Below, in pieces: positions 1 through 6,048 of a DNA stretch of 23,000 nucleotides (positions are counted from its first letter, which is position 1; every line of letters starts with the position of its first letter). The stretch comes from a virus. The stretch lies in IMG/VR virus record IMGVR_UViG_3300032116_001361, positions 1 through 23,000 of that record; one strand, 5' to 3'. Under the pieces are notes generated by a model that did no database searches, had not been told where the DNA came from, and saw nothing but the letters and a program-made list of their open reading frames with translations. A program made the translations under genes and the position numbers.

Positions 1-449
1 CACCAGCTGTTGAAGAAGCTCCTGCAGATGCAGTAGTAGACGCTTCTGCCGAAACTCTAGAAAAAGCAGCCGACGTATCAGAAGTTATGGTTGATGAACC
101 TGATTTTGCAAAGATGCTAGGCGATCTTAAAGGCTTTTTCTCAGAAACACTAAATAAGGCTTCAGAAGCAAATGCTGCTCAAGTTTCACTTATCAAAGAT
201 ACAGTTGAAACATTCAGCAAGAGCGTTGATGGTCGTATTTCAGAATTGGCAGAACAACATACAGCACTTTCAAAGGCTGTAGAAGATATCAAGAACACGA
301 TTGATGGCGTAGAAAAGCGTGTCGATGCAGTAGAATCAGAGACTGCAATTAAGAAGTCCTCTGACCTTGGCGGGTCACAGGAAGTAACAATCAAAAAATC
401 AAAGTGGAACGGTTCTTTCCTCGGTTCCGTAACAGAATTAATTAAATAA
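1..449 (+). CDS. C-terminal part of a capsid maturation protease/scaffold-type protein (5' end outside window)
   Basis: The reading frame is open to the left edge (first full codon at 3), so only the last 149 residues are visible; the ATG at 87 is most likely internal. The visible part starts with an Ala/Glu/Asp-rich linker (residues 1-28). A long, helical, heptad-rich stretch follows (about residues 35-110, with repeated Val/Ile/Leu and Glu/Lys), then a short basic tail containing LGGSQE and KWNGSF. Directly before a major capsid gene this is the usual place for a prohead protease or XkdF-like serine protease fused to a scaffolding coiled coil. The coiled coil would organise capsid subunits inside the procapsid and be removed on maturation. 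The protease domain, if present, lies upstream of the window, so the enzymatic part of the call rests on position and C-terminal character only. A stand-alone scaffold is the alternative. Confidence 0.6.
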   Translation, partial: PAVEEAPADAVVDASAETLEKAADVSEVMVDEPDFAKMLGDLKGFFSETLNKASEANAAQVSLIKDTVETFSKSVDGRISELAEQHTALSKAVEDIKNTIDGVEKRVDAVESETAIKKSSDLGGSQEVTIKKSKWNGSFLGSVTELIK

Positions 450-466
450 GGTAGGTGAAATATAAT

Positions 467-1519
467 ATGAGTAATGAAACATTAGAGAAGGCAATCGCAG
501 CAGGAACAACTGCAACAGCGACATTTGCCTCAACTACTGGCGCAACTTCAGGAGTACACGTAGCTGGCGAAGCTGGTAACGGTGGACTTCTAAACGCAGA
601 ACAATCAGCCCGCTTTTTAGATTATATGTTCGACGCAACCGTAATTGGAAAAGTCGCACGTACAGTCAGAATGAGAAGCGATACAGCAGAGATTGATCGT
701 ATGTCCGTTGGTGAGAAGCTTATGACTCTCGCAACAGAAGGAGATACAACTGGCTCAAACGCAGCAGTTACTTTCTCAAAGATCTCTCTTTCAACAAAGA
801 AACTTCGTCTAAATTGGGAGCTTTCAACTGAGTCTCTAGAAGACAACATCGAAGGTCCAGATTTAGAAGATCATATTGCTCGCTTGATGGCAACACAGGC
901 AGGTAACGACATTGAAGATGTAATCCTTAACGGAAACACATCACTAACCAGCGATGACCTATATAAGTCATTTGATGGTGTTGTAAAGAAGGCAAAGGCT
1001 AGCGGACACGTTGTAGCTGGTGCAGGCGCAGGAGTATCTCGTGAGCTTTTCAATAAGGCTCTAAAGGCACTTCCACGTAAGTACAAGCAACGCCGTGGCG
1101 ACCTTCGCTTCTTGGTAGGCTCAAACCTAATCCAAGATTTCCTATATGCTAACAGCATTGGAACAAACCAAACAATTCCACAAGATATCGCATCAAGCGT
1201 TATCCGTGGCGCAACTCCAGGACTTGGTGGTCCAGCAGGATATGTAGCACCATTCGCATTCGGTATTCCGATTGTTGAAGTTCCTATGCTAAAAGAAGCA
1301 CAGGATGGCACATATTCAGGCGAGACTGGCGATCACGGAGATATCCACTTGACATTCCCAAATAACGTAGTTATTGGTATCAAGCGTGATGTAACCGTCT
1401 ATCGTTTCTTCCAGCCACGTAAGGACTCAATCGAGTACACAATGTATACTCGTGTTGGCGTTCAAATCGAGCAGGCAGACGCATGGGTAGTTGTTAAAGA
1501 CGTTAAGATTGCTTCCTAA
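467..1519 (+). CDS. Major capsid protein, probably HK97 fold
   Basis: A 350-residue protein that would form the icosahedral shell. Its length, its position right after the scaffold-type gene and its sequence character suit an HK97-fold capsid protein: a flexible Ala/Thr/Gly-rich N-terminal arm (about 1-45), an E-loop-like region with alternating strands (about 70-120), a long helix with EDHIARLMATQAGNDIEDVI (about 130-150), and a C-terminal strand-rich domain with FGIPIVEVP and ending in VGVQIEQADAWVVV. I chose the ATG at 467 because the purine-rich GGTAGGTG at 450-457 lies about 9 bases before it; a GTG at 455 in the same frame lacks such spacing. Arginine is written almost only as CGT/CGC, unlike the AGA-rich genes downstream, which suggests very high expression. 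A strong terminator follows. The family-level identification is from pattern recognition, not from a search. Confidence 0.88.
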   Translation: MSNETLEKAIAAGTTATATFASTTGATSGVHVAGEAGNGGLLNAEQSARFLDYMFDATVIGKVARTVRMRSDTAEIDRMSVGEKLMTLATEGDTTGSNAAVTFSKISLSTKKLRLNWELSTESLEDNIEGPDLEDHIARLMATQAGNDIEDVILNGNTSLTSDDLYKSFDGVVKKAKASGHVVAGAGAGVSRELFNKALKALPRKYKQRRGDLRFLVGSNLIQDFLYANSIGTNQTIPQDIASSVIRGATPGLGGPAGYVAPFAFGIPIVEVPMLKEAQDGTYSGETGDHGDIHLTFPNNVVIGIKRDVTVYRFFQPRKDSIEYTMYTRVGVQIEQADAWVVVKDVKIAS

Positions 1520-1540
1520 TTAATAGGATTTAGATCTGCT

Positions 1541-1574
1541 AAAAGCCCCCTGAATTAATTTTTGGGGGGCTTTT
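1541..1574 (+). terminator. Strong rho-independent terminator after the capsid gene
   Basis: AAAAGCCCCC (1541-1550) is perfectly complementary to GGGGGCTTTT (1565-1574) across a loop of about 14 bases, and the descending arm ends in a T run. It begins 21 bases after the capsid stop codon. Because the A/T ends pair, it could also act in the reverse direction, but no reverse-strand gene is supported nearby. Confidence 0.9.
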
Positions 1575-1599
1575 CATTTTAATTTAGTAATGCTATAAT
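1571..1599 (+). promoter_or_regulatory. Sigma-70-type promoter with extended -10
   Basis: A perfect TATAAT lies at 1594-1599 and is preceded by TGC, giving the extended -10 form TGnTATAAT. A partial -35, TTTTCA (1571-1576, 4 of 6 matches to TTGACA), lies 17 bases upstream and overlaps the tail of the preceding terminator. Transcription would start near 1606, leaving a leader of about 20 bases with AGGAG at 1616-1620 before the ATG at 1627. It would restart transcription for the connector/neck block. Confidence 0.72.
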
Positions 1600-1626
1600 T
1601 GTTTAGAGTAGAAATAGGAGATATGC

Positions 1627-2022
1627 ATGTCATTTGAGACATTGAAGGTATCTGAGATAAAGAAGATTGCAGAAGATTTTGCAGTTGATACAGATGGTCT
1701 AAAGAGTAAGGCCGATATTATTGCCGCCCTCGCAGAAGAAGGCGTAACTTGGTCTGTATATAACAAGACCATGGATAAGATGGAAGAAGAAGATATGACC
1801 GTAGAGATCTTGCCTAAGTTTGATCCAAAGGCGGAACAGCCAGAAAACACAGTATTAGTAAGAATGACTAGAGATAACTTTAGATATGATATTATGGGAT
1901 TTACGTTCACAAAAGAACACCCATTTATTGCAATGAGTAATGAAGCAGCGCAAGCAATTTTTGATAAGGAGGAGGGCTTTAGATTAGCAACTCCAAGGGA
2001 AGTCCAGGAGTACTACAACTAG
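1627..2022 (+). CDS. Small conserved phage head protein with helix-extended-helix-like N-terminus, function unknown
   Basis: A 131-residue acidic protein. The first 40 residues (TLKVSEIKKIAEDFAVDTDG followed by KSKADIIAALAEEG) read like the short two-helix HeH/LEM/Rho-N module often seen in phage proteins next to capsid genes. A Met/Glu/Asp-rich linker follows (about 45-70). The C-terminal half (about 75-131) is a compact beta/alpha unit with VLVRMTRDNFRYDIMGFTFT, then EHPFIAM and LATPREVQEYY. I recall comparable C-termini beside actinophage capsid genes, but no established function comes with them. The ATG at 1627 has AGGAG six bases upstream; an ATG at 1623 is out of frame. It is the first gene of its own transcript, just after the capsid terminator. 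Candidates are a decoration/head accessory protein or part of the head-tail joint; both are inference. Confidence 0.75.
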   Translation: MSFETLKVSEIKKIAEDFAVDTDGLKSKADIIAALAEEGVTWSVYNKTMDKMEEEDMTVEILPKFDPKAEQPENTVLVRMTRDNFRYDIMGFTFTKEHPFIAMSNEAAQAIFDKEEGFRLATPREVQEYYN

Positions 2023-2036
2023 TCTACGCCTCTTAA

Positions 2037-3023
2037 ATGGCAGAAGTATTAGTAGGTTCACAATCTCCAGTAACACATAAGGTGTTCTGGAATGGAGACG
2101 TTGCAAACGCAACCTCTGCACCAATTGTCAAAATTTATGACGTAACAAATGATCCAGCAGTAAGTCCTGCAATTGCTTCAACCACGCTTTTGACAACCAT
2201 TACATCAACCTTGGATGAAAACAATCCAGGAACATATACAATAAATGTCCCTTATGAATATACAAACAGAAACAGGACTCTGAGACTTAAGTGGGAATAT
2301 GCAGTTAGCGGAACATCTGTTGTAAAAACAGAAGATGTTTTTGTTGTAACACCATACGTTGATTTCAATCATATTCAGGATATGGGCTTTGCCTCAGATT
2401 CATCTGATCCAGGATATAAGTCATACTCAGATTTACTTAAAGCAGAAAAATATGCTCGTAAACAAATTGAGGGATATACAGGACAGTACTTTTATCTATA
2501 TGATGACGTATATGTTGTATACGGATATGAGTCAGATACTCTACCACTTCCCGCCAAGATTAACTCTTTGCAAAAGCTATTCGTAAAAGATATTTTACTT
2601 ATAGATAATTTATCTACACCTACAGTCAACAACTGGGGCTTAGCAGTAAATATATCAGAAACAAAATTTGGTCTTAGGGTAGATAGATCTAGCACACTAG
2701 ACAACGCTGTATATATTGCAAACGGAATGGTGCCTCCAAGCATTCATGACTACTCTGGAATATTCCAGTCTGGTATTCCTTATAAGGTTCAAGCAAGATT
2801 TGGATGGGATTCTGTTCCTGAGAATGTAGAACAAGCGGCGGCAGAATTAATGAAAGACTACTTCTCTAAGGATACAATGTGGAGAAACAAGTATGTAAAG
2901 AACATATCTACATTTGACTGGGACTTTGAATATACAGGAGATGCCTACACTGGAACAGGTAATGCATATGCAGACAACCTGTTAGCAGATTACGTCTTAA
3001 CATCTAAAGTAGAGATTATATAA
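2037..3023 (+). CDS. Head-tail connector (adaptor) protein with an N-terminal Ig-like domain
   Basis: A 328-residue protein in two parts. Residues about 1-105 form a beta-rich, Thr/Val-rich Ig-like domain (strands around VTHKVFWNGD, GTYTINVPYEYT and RTLRLKWEYAV). Residues about 115-328 look like the HK97 gp6/SPP1 gp15 type adaptor: a helix with LLKAEKYARKQIEGYTGQYF (about 133-152), a strand-rich middle, and a C-terminal helix with VPENVEQAAAELMKDYFSKD (about 259-278). Such adaptors form a dodecameric ring under the portal. The extra Ig-like domain makes it longer than the usual adaptor of 100-200 residues. The gene starts 14 bases after the previous stop with no recognisable Shine-Dalgarno sequence, so coupling to the upstream gene is likely. 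The adaptor call is supported by the next genes, which follow the standard neck order. Confidence 0.72.
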   Translation: MAEVLVGSQSPVTHKVFWNGDVANATSAPIVKIYDVTNDPAVSPAIASTTLLTTITSTLDENNPGTYTINVPYEYTNRNRTLRLKWEYAVSGTSVVKTEDVFVVTPYVDFNHIQDMGFASDSSDPGYKSYSDLLKAEKYARKQIEGYTGQYFYLYDDVYVVYGYESDTLPLPAKINSLQKLFVKDILLIDNLSTPTVNNWGLAVNISETKFGLRVDRSSTLDNAVYIANGMVPPSIHDYSGIFQSGIPYKVQARFGWDSVPENVEQAAAELMKDYFSKDTMWRNKYVKNISTFDWDFEYTGDAYTGTGNAYADNLLADYVLTSKVEII

Positions 3024-3451
3024 TGAATAGCATCGTAGACTCTGTCTTGTCTATGAACTTAGATGTATATAGACAGTCTGAGATTCAGGATACCGATACA
3101 GGAGCAATAGTTAGAGAATGGAACTTTTATAAAACCGTTCCATGCCACGTAAAGGGAGTTATTAGCAACTCTGCTACTACCCGCTCTAGCGACAAGCAGA
3201 TATTCTCAAATAAGTATTTAAACGATCAGGTTATTCAAGTTAGAACAGCAGAGAAATTAACTGCCAGAGAAAAGGTTACAAACATCAGAGACTCTGAAGG
3301 CAACACTATTTGGAATGAAATTAACTATCCAAATGAGACCCCAACAGTATTTGAAGTTATGGGAACAACTCCAGTCACCGACCCATTTGGTAGAGTGATT
3401 GCATATAACTCATCTATGAAGAGATCGGAGAACCAGCAAATTGGACAATAG
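3023..3451 (+). CDS. Head closure (stopper) protein
   Basis: A 142-residue, strand-rich protein beginning MNSIVDSVLSMNLDVYRQSE, with a conserved-looking core in which a construct like VREWNFYKTVPCHVKGVI is followed by an extended loop and later FEVMGTTPVTDPFGRVIAY. This layout (N-terminal strand, EW.Y...PC.v motif, small beta barrel) matches head-closure proteins such as SPP1 gp16, which plug the connector after DNA packaging and dock the tail. Its ATG overlaps the previous stop codon by one base (TAATG), so the two genes are translationally coupled. Position between adaptor and neck/terminator genes supports the call. The family is inferred from size, order and motif style. Confidence 0.7.
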   Translation: MNSIVDSVLSMNLDVYRQSEIQDTDTGAIVREWNFYKTVPCHVKGVISNSATTRSSDKQIFSNKYLNDQVIQVRTAEKLTAREKVTNIRDSEGNTIWNEINYPNETPTVFEVMGTTPVTDPFGRVIAYNSSMKRSENQQIGQ

Positions 3452-4223
3452 CGGAATGTTGGTTCAAGCGGCAAGCGGACTAGAAAGAATGATGTACGCA
3501 AATCAAAACGGACCTTTAAAAGATAGCACAGTAGCTCAGATATCAGCCTATGTATACTATGAGGCAGCAGTTATATCTAAATTAACTACAAACAAACAAT
3601 TTCAGTCAGCATTTTCAAAGATAATTTTTGATCAAATAGACACAGATTTTGGAAACTATATAGATGCTCTAGCAAGATCAAAACCCAAATCATTACATCA
3701 TGTTTATGAATGGAAAAAGGTTGGAAACAAAAATGCTAGACTTTTTAAATTAAATAAGATATCTCAGGATGGACTTTCATTTAAAATTAACTATGAACTA
3801 CTTCAATCTAAATCCCTAGTTCCTTCATCAAATGGAAAACGCAGACATGTTTTTGCAAATAAGGCGAAGGTAATAGACGAAGGAAAGCCATTAGTTATTC
3901 GTCCTAAAAATGCAGAGCGTTTGGTTTTTGAATATGACGGAGAAACCGTATTTATGCCTAAAGGCAAATCTGTAACAGTTAGACGCCCAGGAGGATCTTC
4001 TGCTACAAATCAATTTTCTTTGGCCCATTCAAGATTTTTTAGTGGCAGGCTAGTTAATGAATCTATTAAAAGATCTGGATTTCAAAAAATATTTAATTCA
4101 AGTATGACTAAAGCTTTGAGGGTTCCTTCTGATATTAAAAGAGTTAAGTATTCTTTTTCTGCAAACACTATTAGGAATCAAGCCGATGCAGCACTAGCGG
4201 CATCATTTGGAGGTGCAATGTGA
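3441..4223 (+). CDS. Neck/tail-completion protein (HK97 gp10-like position)
   Basis: A 260-residue basic protein, longer than typical gp10-like tail completion proteins of about 120-170 residues. Visible features are an N-terminal helical region (about 1-75), a conserved-looking SLHHVYEWKKVGNKNARLFK block (about 81-100), a beta-rich middle with VIRPKNAERLVFEYDGETVF and FMPKGKSVTVRRPGG, and a helical basic C-terminus. The start is TTG at 3441, overlapping the previous gene by 11 bases, with GGAG at 3427-3430 about 10 bases upstream; the ATG at 3456 is the alternative and lacks a good Shine-Dalgarno sequence. The neighbours (stopper before, tail terminator after) place it at the head-tail joint. 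The assignment is mostly positional. Confidence 0.6.
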   Translation: MDNSGMLVQAASGLERMMYANQNGPLKDSTVAQISAYVYYEAAVISKLTTNKQFQSAFSKIIFDQIDTDFGNYIDALARSKPKSLHHVYEWKKVGNKNARLFKLNKISQDGLSFKINYELLQSKSLVPSSNGKRRHVFANKAKVIDEGKPLVIRPKNAERLVFEYDGETVFMPKGKSVTVRRPGGSSATNQFSLAHSRFFSGRLVNESIKRSGFQKIFNSSMTKALRVPSDIKRVKYSFSANTIRNQADAALAASFGGAM

Positions 4224-4732
4224 CGGCTAATTATAAATTAGATGCAATGCTAGAGCTTCGAAAGTATCTGTGGAAAGAACTATACACCCGCAATATATTT
4301 GATGAAGATGATTATTGGTCAGATAACCTAAATGAGAATATTATCCCAATTATCCCAGTTCAGCAAGCAGCCGAAATGAATCAGTTCTTGAGCGGCAAGA
4401 AACATATAGTCTATGACAAGATAGGTATGTCATATGAAGACAACTGGCTAATATGCTGTGAGCAGATCCTATTTACCGTATATTCAACATCGGTAGCGGA
4501 CATAAATGAAATTAGAAACTACATGACAGATGAATTTAGGAGAATGGACGAGTCTGCTAGGGATATAAATAAATGGACAGGTTTATCAGATAAGTTTAAA
4601 TTCCATACAGTATGGATAGCAGATATCTCGCCTACCGCCCCTTCTGAAGAGTTGCAGGGATTCTTTTCTTCAGAAATCATTTTAGAGATAAAGTATTCTA
4701 GAATTACAGACTCCGTGGGCAGGTTCCTTTAG
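4220..4732 (+). CDS. Tail terminator protein
   Basis: A 170-residue protein of mixed alpha/beta character. Residues about 1-20 form a helix (LDAMLELRKYLWKELYTRNI), a strand with IIPIIPVQQ follows, and a central block with CCEQILFTVYSTSVADINEI and NYMTDEFRRMDESARDIN is followed by a C-terminal strand pair (FFSSEIILEIKYSRI). The strand-helix-strand pattern and its place directly before the major tail protein match tail terminator (lambda gpU-like) proteins, which cap the tail tube and join it to the neck. It starts at GTG 4220, overlapping the previous stop by four bases (ATGTGA arrangement), with GGAGGTG at 4209-4215 as a strong ribosome binding site. A weak terminator overlaps its end. Confidence 0.68.
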   Translation: MTANYKLDAMLELRKYLWKELYTRNIFDEDDYWSDNLNENIIPIIPVQQAAEMNQFLSGKKHIVYDKIGMSYEDNWLICCEQILFTVYSTSVADINEIRNYMTDEFRRMDESARDINKWTGLSDKFKFHTVWIADISPTAPSEELQGFFSSEIILEIKYSRITDSVGRFL

Positions 4733-4745
4733 GGTTTGCCTTTTT
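4718..4745 (+). terminator. Weak possible terminator overlapping the end of the tail terminator gene
   Basis: GGCA (4718-4721) pairs with TGCC (4737-4740), extended by two G-U pairs, around a loop of 11 bases, and five Ts follow (4741-4745). The stem is short, so termination would be partial. It is listed because it lies exactly at a block boundary, before the major tail gene. Confidence 0.3.
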
Positions 4746-4764
4746 AGCCTCAATGGCATACAAT
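4736..4764 (+). promoter_or_regulatory. Possible promoter for the major tail protein
   Basis: TTGCCT (4736-4741) and TACAAT (4759-4764) are separated by 17 bases, a reasonable match to sigma-70 elements. A start near 4771 would give a leader of about 80 bases before the major tail gene. The 121-base intergenic stretch 4733-4853 is the longest non-coding gap here, which fits a regulatory role. The -35 match is partial. Confidence 0.42.
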
Positions 4765-4798
4765 TAGACCAAGAGGAAATGAGCCTAGCCAGCTTGAA

Positions 4799-4814
4799 GT
4801 AAAATTGATTTTAC
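4799..4814. repeat. Perfect 7-bp inverted repeat in the leader of the major tail gene
   Basis: GTAAAAT (4799-4805) and ATTTTAC (4808-4814) are exact complements with a 2-base centre. The two-base spacer is too short for a stable RNA hairpin without opening the central pairs, so a DNA-binding palindrome is as likely as an RNA structure. It may also be chance in AT-rich DNA. Confidence 0.35.
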
Positions 4815-4853
4815 AATTTAGTACTAAAGAATTCCAGGAGGTGGCAACACAAT

Positions 4854-5606
4854 ATGGCACAAAATACAGGTAATGCCAGAAATATTCTCGTAGGCGCATC
4901 ACCGTTGTTTATTTCAAACATTGATTCAACAACATCAGGATACGCAACATACGAAAACGCAGAACCAGGCACATCTAATGCTGGTGCATTTGTAGCAGGA
5001 ACATCCTATACAGATACACTTAACGCAATAGATACTGGTACTTTCTATTACAGAAACGTAGGTTTTACAAACAATGGTTTGCAAATTACTTACAACCCAA
5101 CATATGATTCAGTAACAGTGGATCAGCTTCTTGACACAGCTAAACTGTTCAAGTCTGCTATGGAGGTTATGATCGCAACTGAAATGTCAGAAGGTACACT
5201 AGAAAACGTTCTAGTAGTATTCGGACAACCAGACGATCCATCCAACAACTCTGCAATTACTCAGGATAATACAATTATTAAGAGTGGAGCAGGAAATGCA
5301 CACAAGACTACACTAGGTCTTGCAGCAGGTGCTCTTGGTATTGCACCAACAGAGCGTCAGCTTATTGCAGTTGGTCAAGCACCAACAAGATTAGCTTCAG
5401 GAACATCTCTCGCAGATGCAAACGTAGCAAAATCAGAGCGTGTATATTATGGACGCCGTGTGCTTTCAGTACAGCAATCAGCTTTCACACTAGCACGATC
5501 AGCTCCAACTACATTCCCAGTAACATTCCGTCTTCTTCCAACCGCTACAAGCGGCTACGAAGGACAAGAGTACGGTAAGATTATTGACCGTGTACTAACA
5601 GCCTAA
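4854..5606 (+). CDS. Major tail (tube) protein
   Basis: A 250-residue protein rich in Thr, Ala, Ser and Gly, without Cys or membrane segments, forming the tail tube by polymerisation. The first residues (MAQNTGNARNILVGASPLFI) resemble the start of many siphovirus tube proteins. A strand-rich body follows with VGFTNNGLQITYNPTYDSV (about 63-81), a helix with LDTAKLFKSAMEVMIATEMS (about 90-110), and the C-terminal FPVTFRLLPT strand typical of the tube fold. The ATG at 4854 is preceded by AGGAGGTGG (4836-4844), the strongest ribosome binding site of the window. Arginine codons are mainly CGT/CGC, as in the capsid gene and unlike most others, suggesting high expression. It is flanked by a possible promoter and a strong terminator, and precedes the frameshifted chaperones and tape measure, the normal order. 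Confidence 0.85.
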   Translation: MAQNTGNARNILVGASPLFISNIDSTTSGYATYENAEPGTSNAGAFVAGTSYTDTLNAIDTGTFYYRNVGFTNNGLQITYNPTYDSVTVDQLLDTAKLFKSAMEVMIATEMSEGTLENVLVVFGQPDDPSNNSAITQDNTIIKSGAGNAHKTTLGLAAGALGIAPTERQLIAVGQAPTRLASGTSLADANVAKSERVYYGRRVLSVQQSAFTLARSAPTTFPVTFRLLPTATSGYEGQEYGKIIDRVLTA

Positions 5607-5628
5607 TAATTAAATAGTTATTCTACAG

Positions 5629-5653
5629 GGCCCCCAAGAAATTGGGGGCCTTT
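5629..5653 (+). terminator. Strong terminator with GAAA tetraloop after the major tail gene
   Basis: GGCCCCCAA (5629-5637) and TTGGGGGCC (5642-5650) form a perfect 9-bp stem closed by a GAAA loop, which belongs to the very stable GNRA class. A short T run (5651-5653), then GT-rich sequence, follows. It begins 22 bases after the major tail stop codon and parallels the terminator after the capsid gene. Confidence 0.87.
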
Positions 5654-5657
5654 GTGG

Positions 5658-5686
5658 TTGTATTAGTATATTTCTTTTAGTATAAT
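5658..5686 (+). promoter_or_regulatory. Promoter for the chaperone/tape-measure block
   Basis: A perfect TATAAT lies at 5681-5686 with TTGTAT (5658-5663) 17 bases upstream. Transcription would begin near 5693, giving a leader of about 23 bases, very like the promoter at 1571-1599. It would restart transcription after the terminator at 5629-5653. Confidence 0.62.
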
Positions 5687-5698
5687 GTTTATGAGTAG

Positions 5699-5711
5699 AT
5701 CCTAGGAGGAT
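5699..5711 (+). promoter_or_regulatory. Small hairpin holding the Shine-Dalgarno sequence of the tail chaperone gene
   Basis: ATCCT (5699-5703) and AGGAT (5707-5711) are complementary around AGG. The ribosome binding site AGGAGG (5704-5709) lies in the loop and descending arm. Together with the TTG start at 5716 this could lower translation of the chaperone. A five-pair stem with a three-base loop is marginally stable, so this is a possibility only. Confidence 0.3.
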
Positions 5712-5715
5712 TAAA

Positions 5716-6048
5716 TTGGCAACAACAGTATATAGCGTAGAAGAGGTTCAGCTACAAAACGGGCAGACCGTAAAGCTAAAGCCTTTATCAATTAAAGAAC
5801 TTCGCAAGTTCATGATCGCAATCAAGAAAACTGGGGAATCCCAGACAGAGGATGAGACACTAAACATCCTAATTGACGCATGTGCAATTGCACTAGAAAA
5901 ACAACTACCAGAATTGGTAGCAGATAGAGAAGCATTTGAAGATGCAATCGACGTTCCAACAATGAATCGCATTCTTGAAGTTTGCGGAGGAATTAAACTT
6001 GACGACCCAAACCTACTAGCGGCAGCGGTTCTGGCTGGTCAGAACTAG
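5716..6048 (+). CDS. Tail assembly chaperone, short form (lambda gpG analogue)
   Basis: A 110-residue acidic protein between the major tail gene and the tape measure, the fixed place of the gpG/gpGT pair. It would bind the tape measure and help tail tube subunits polymerise around it, and it is not expected in the finished virion. Sequence features are an N-terminal strand pair (VYSVEEVQLQNGQTVKLKPL, about 5-24), then helices with IKELRKFMIAIKKTGESQTE and LNILIDACAIALEKQLPELV, and a final helix with VPTMNRILEVCGGI before the tail DDPNLLAAAVLAGQN. The start is TTG at 5716, fixed by AGGAGG at 5704-5709; there is no better ATG. Most ribosomes would stop at 6048; some would shift at 6006-6012 to make the long form. 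Confidence 0.82.
   Translation: MATTVYSVEEVQLQNGQTVKLKPLSIKELRKFMIAIKKTGESQTEDETLNILIDACAIALEKQLPELVADREAFEDAIDVPTMNRILEVCGGIKLDDPNLLAAAVLAGQN

Noticed and set aside
461-466. TATAAT just before the capsid start codon, as a promoter
   Set aside because: Transcription would begin downstream of the ATG at 467 and remove the start codon. The -35 match is poor.
871-1311. Open frame of 146 codons on the minus strand inside the capsid gene
   Set aside because: It is antisense to a well supported gene, has no ribosome binding site or promoter, and its composition is that of a reversed reading frame.
3019-3024. TATAAT at the start of the stopper gene
   Set aside because: It arises from a TA-rich stop/start overlap (TAATG) and lies over the start codon, so it could not drive that gene.
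4779-4802. Seven-codon frame (ATG to TAA) after AGAGG in the leader of the major tail gene
   Set aside because: Too short to judge, and nothing else supports translation. It could be a leader peptide, but that is not supported.
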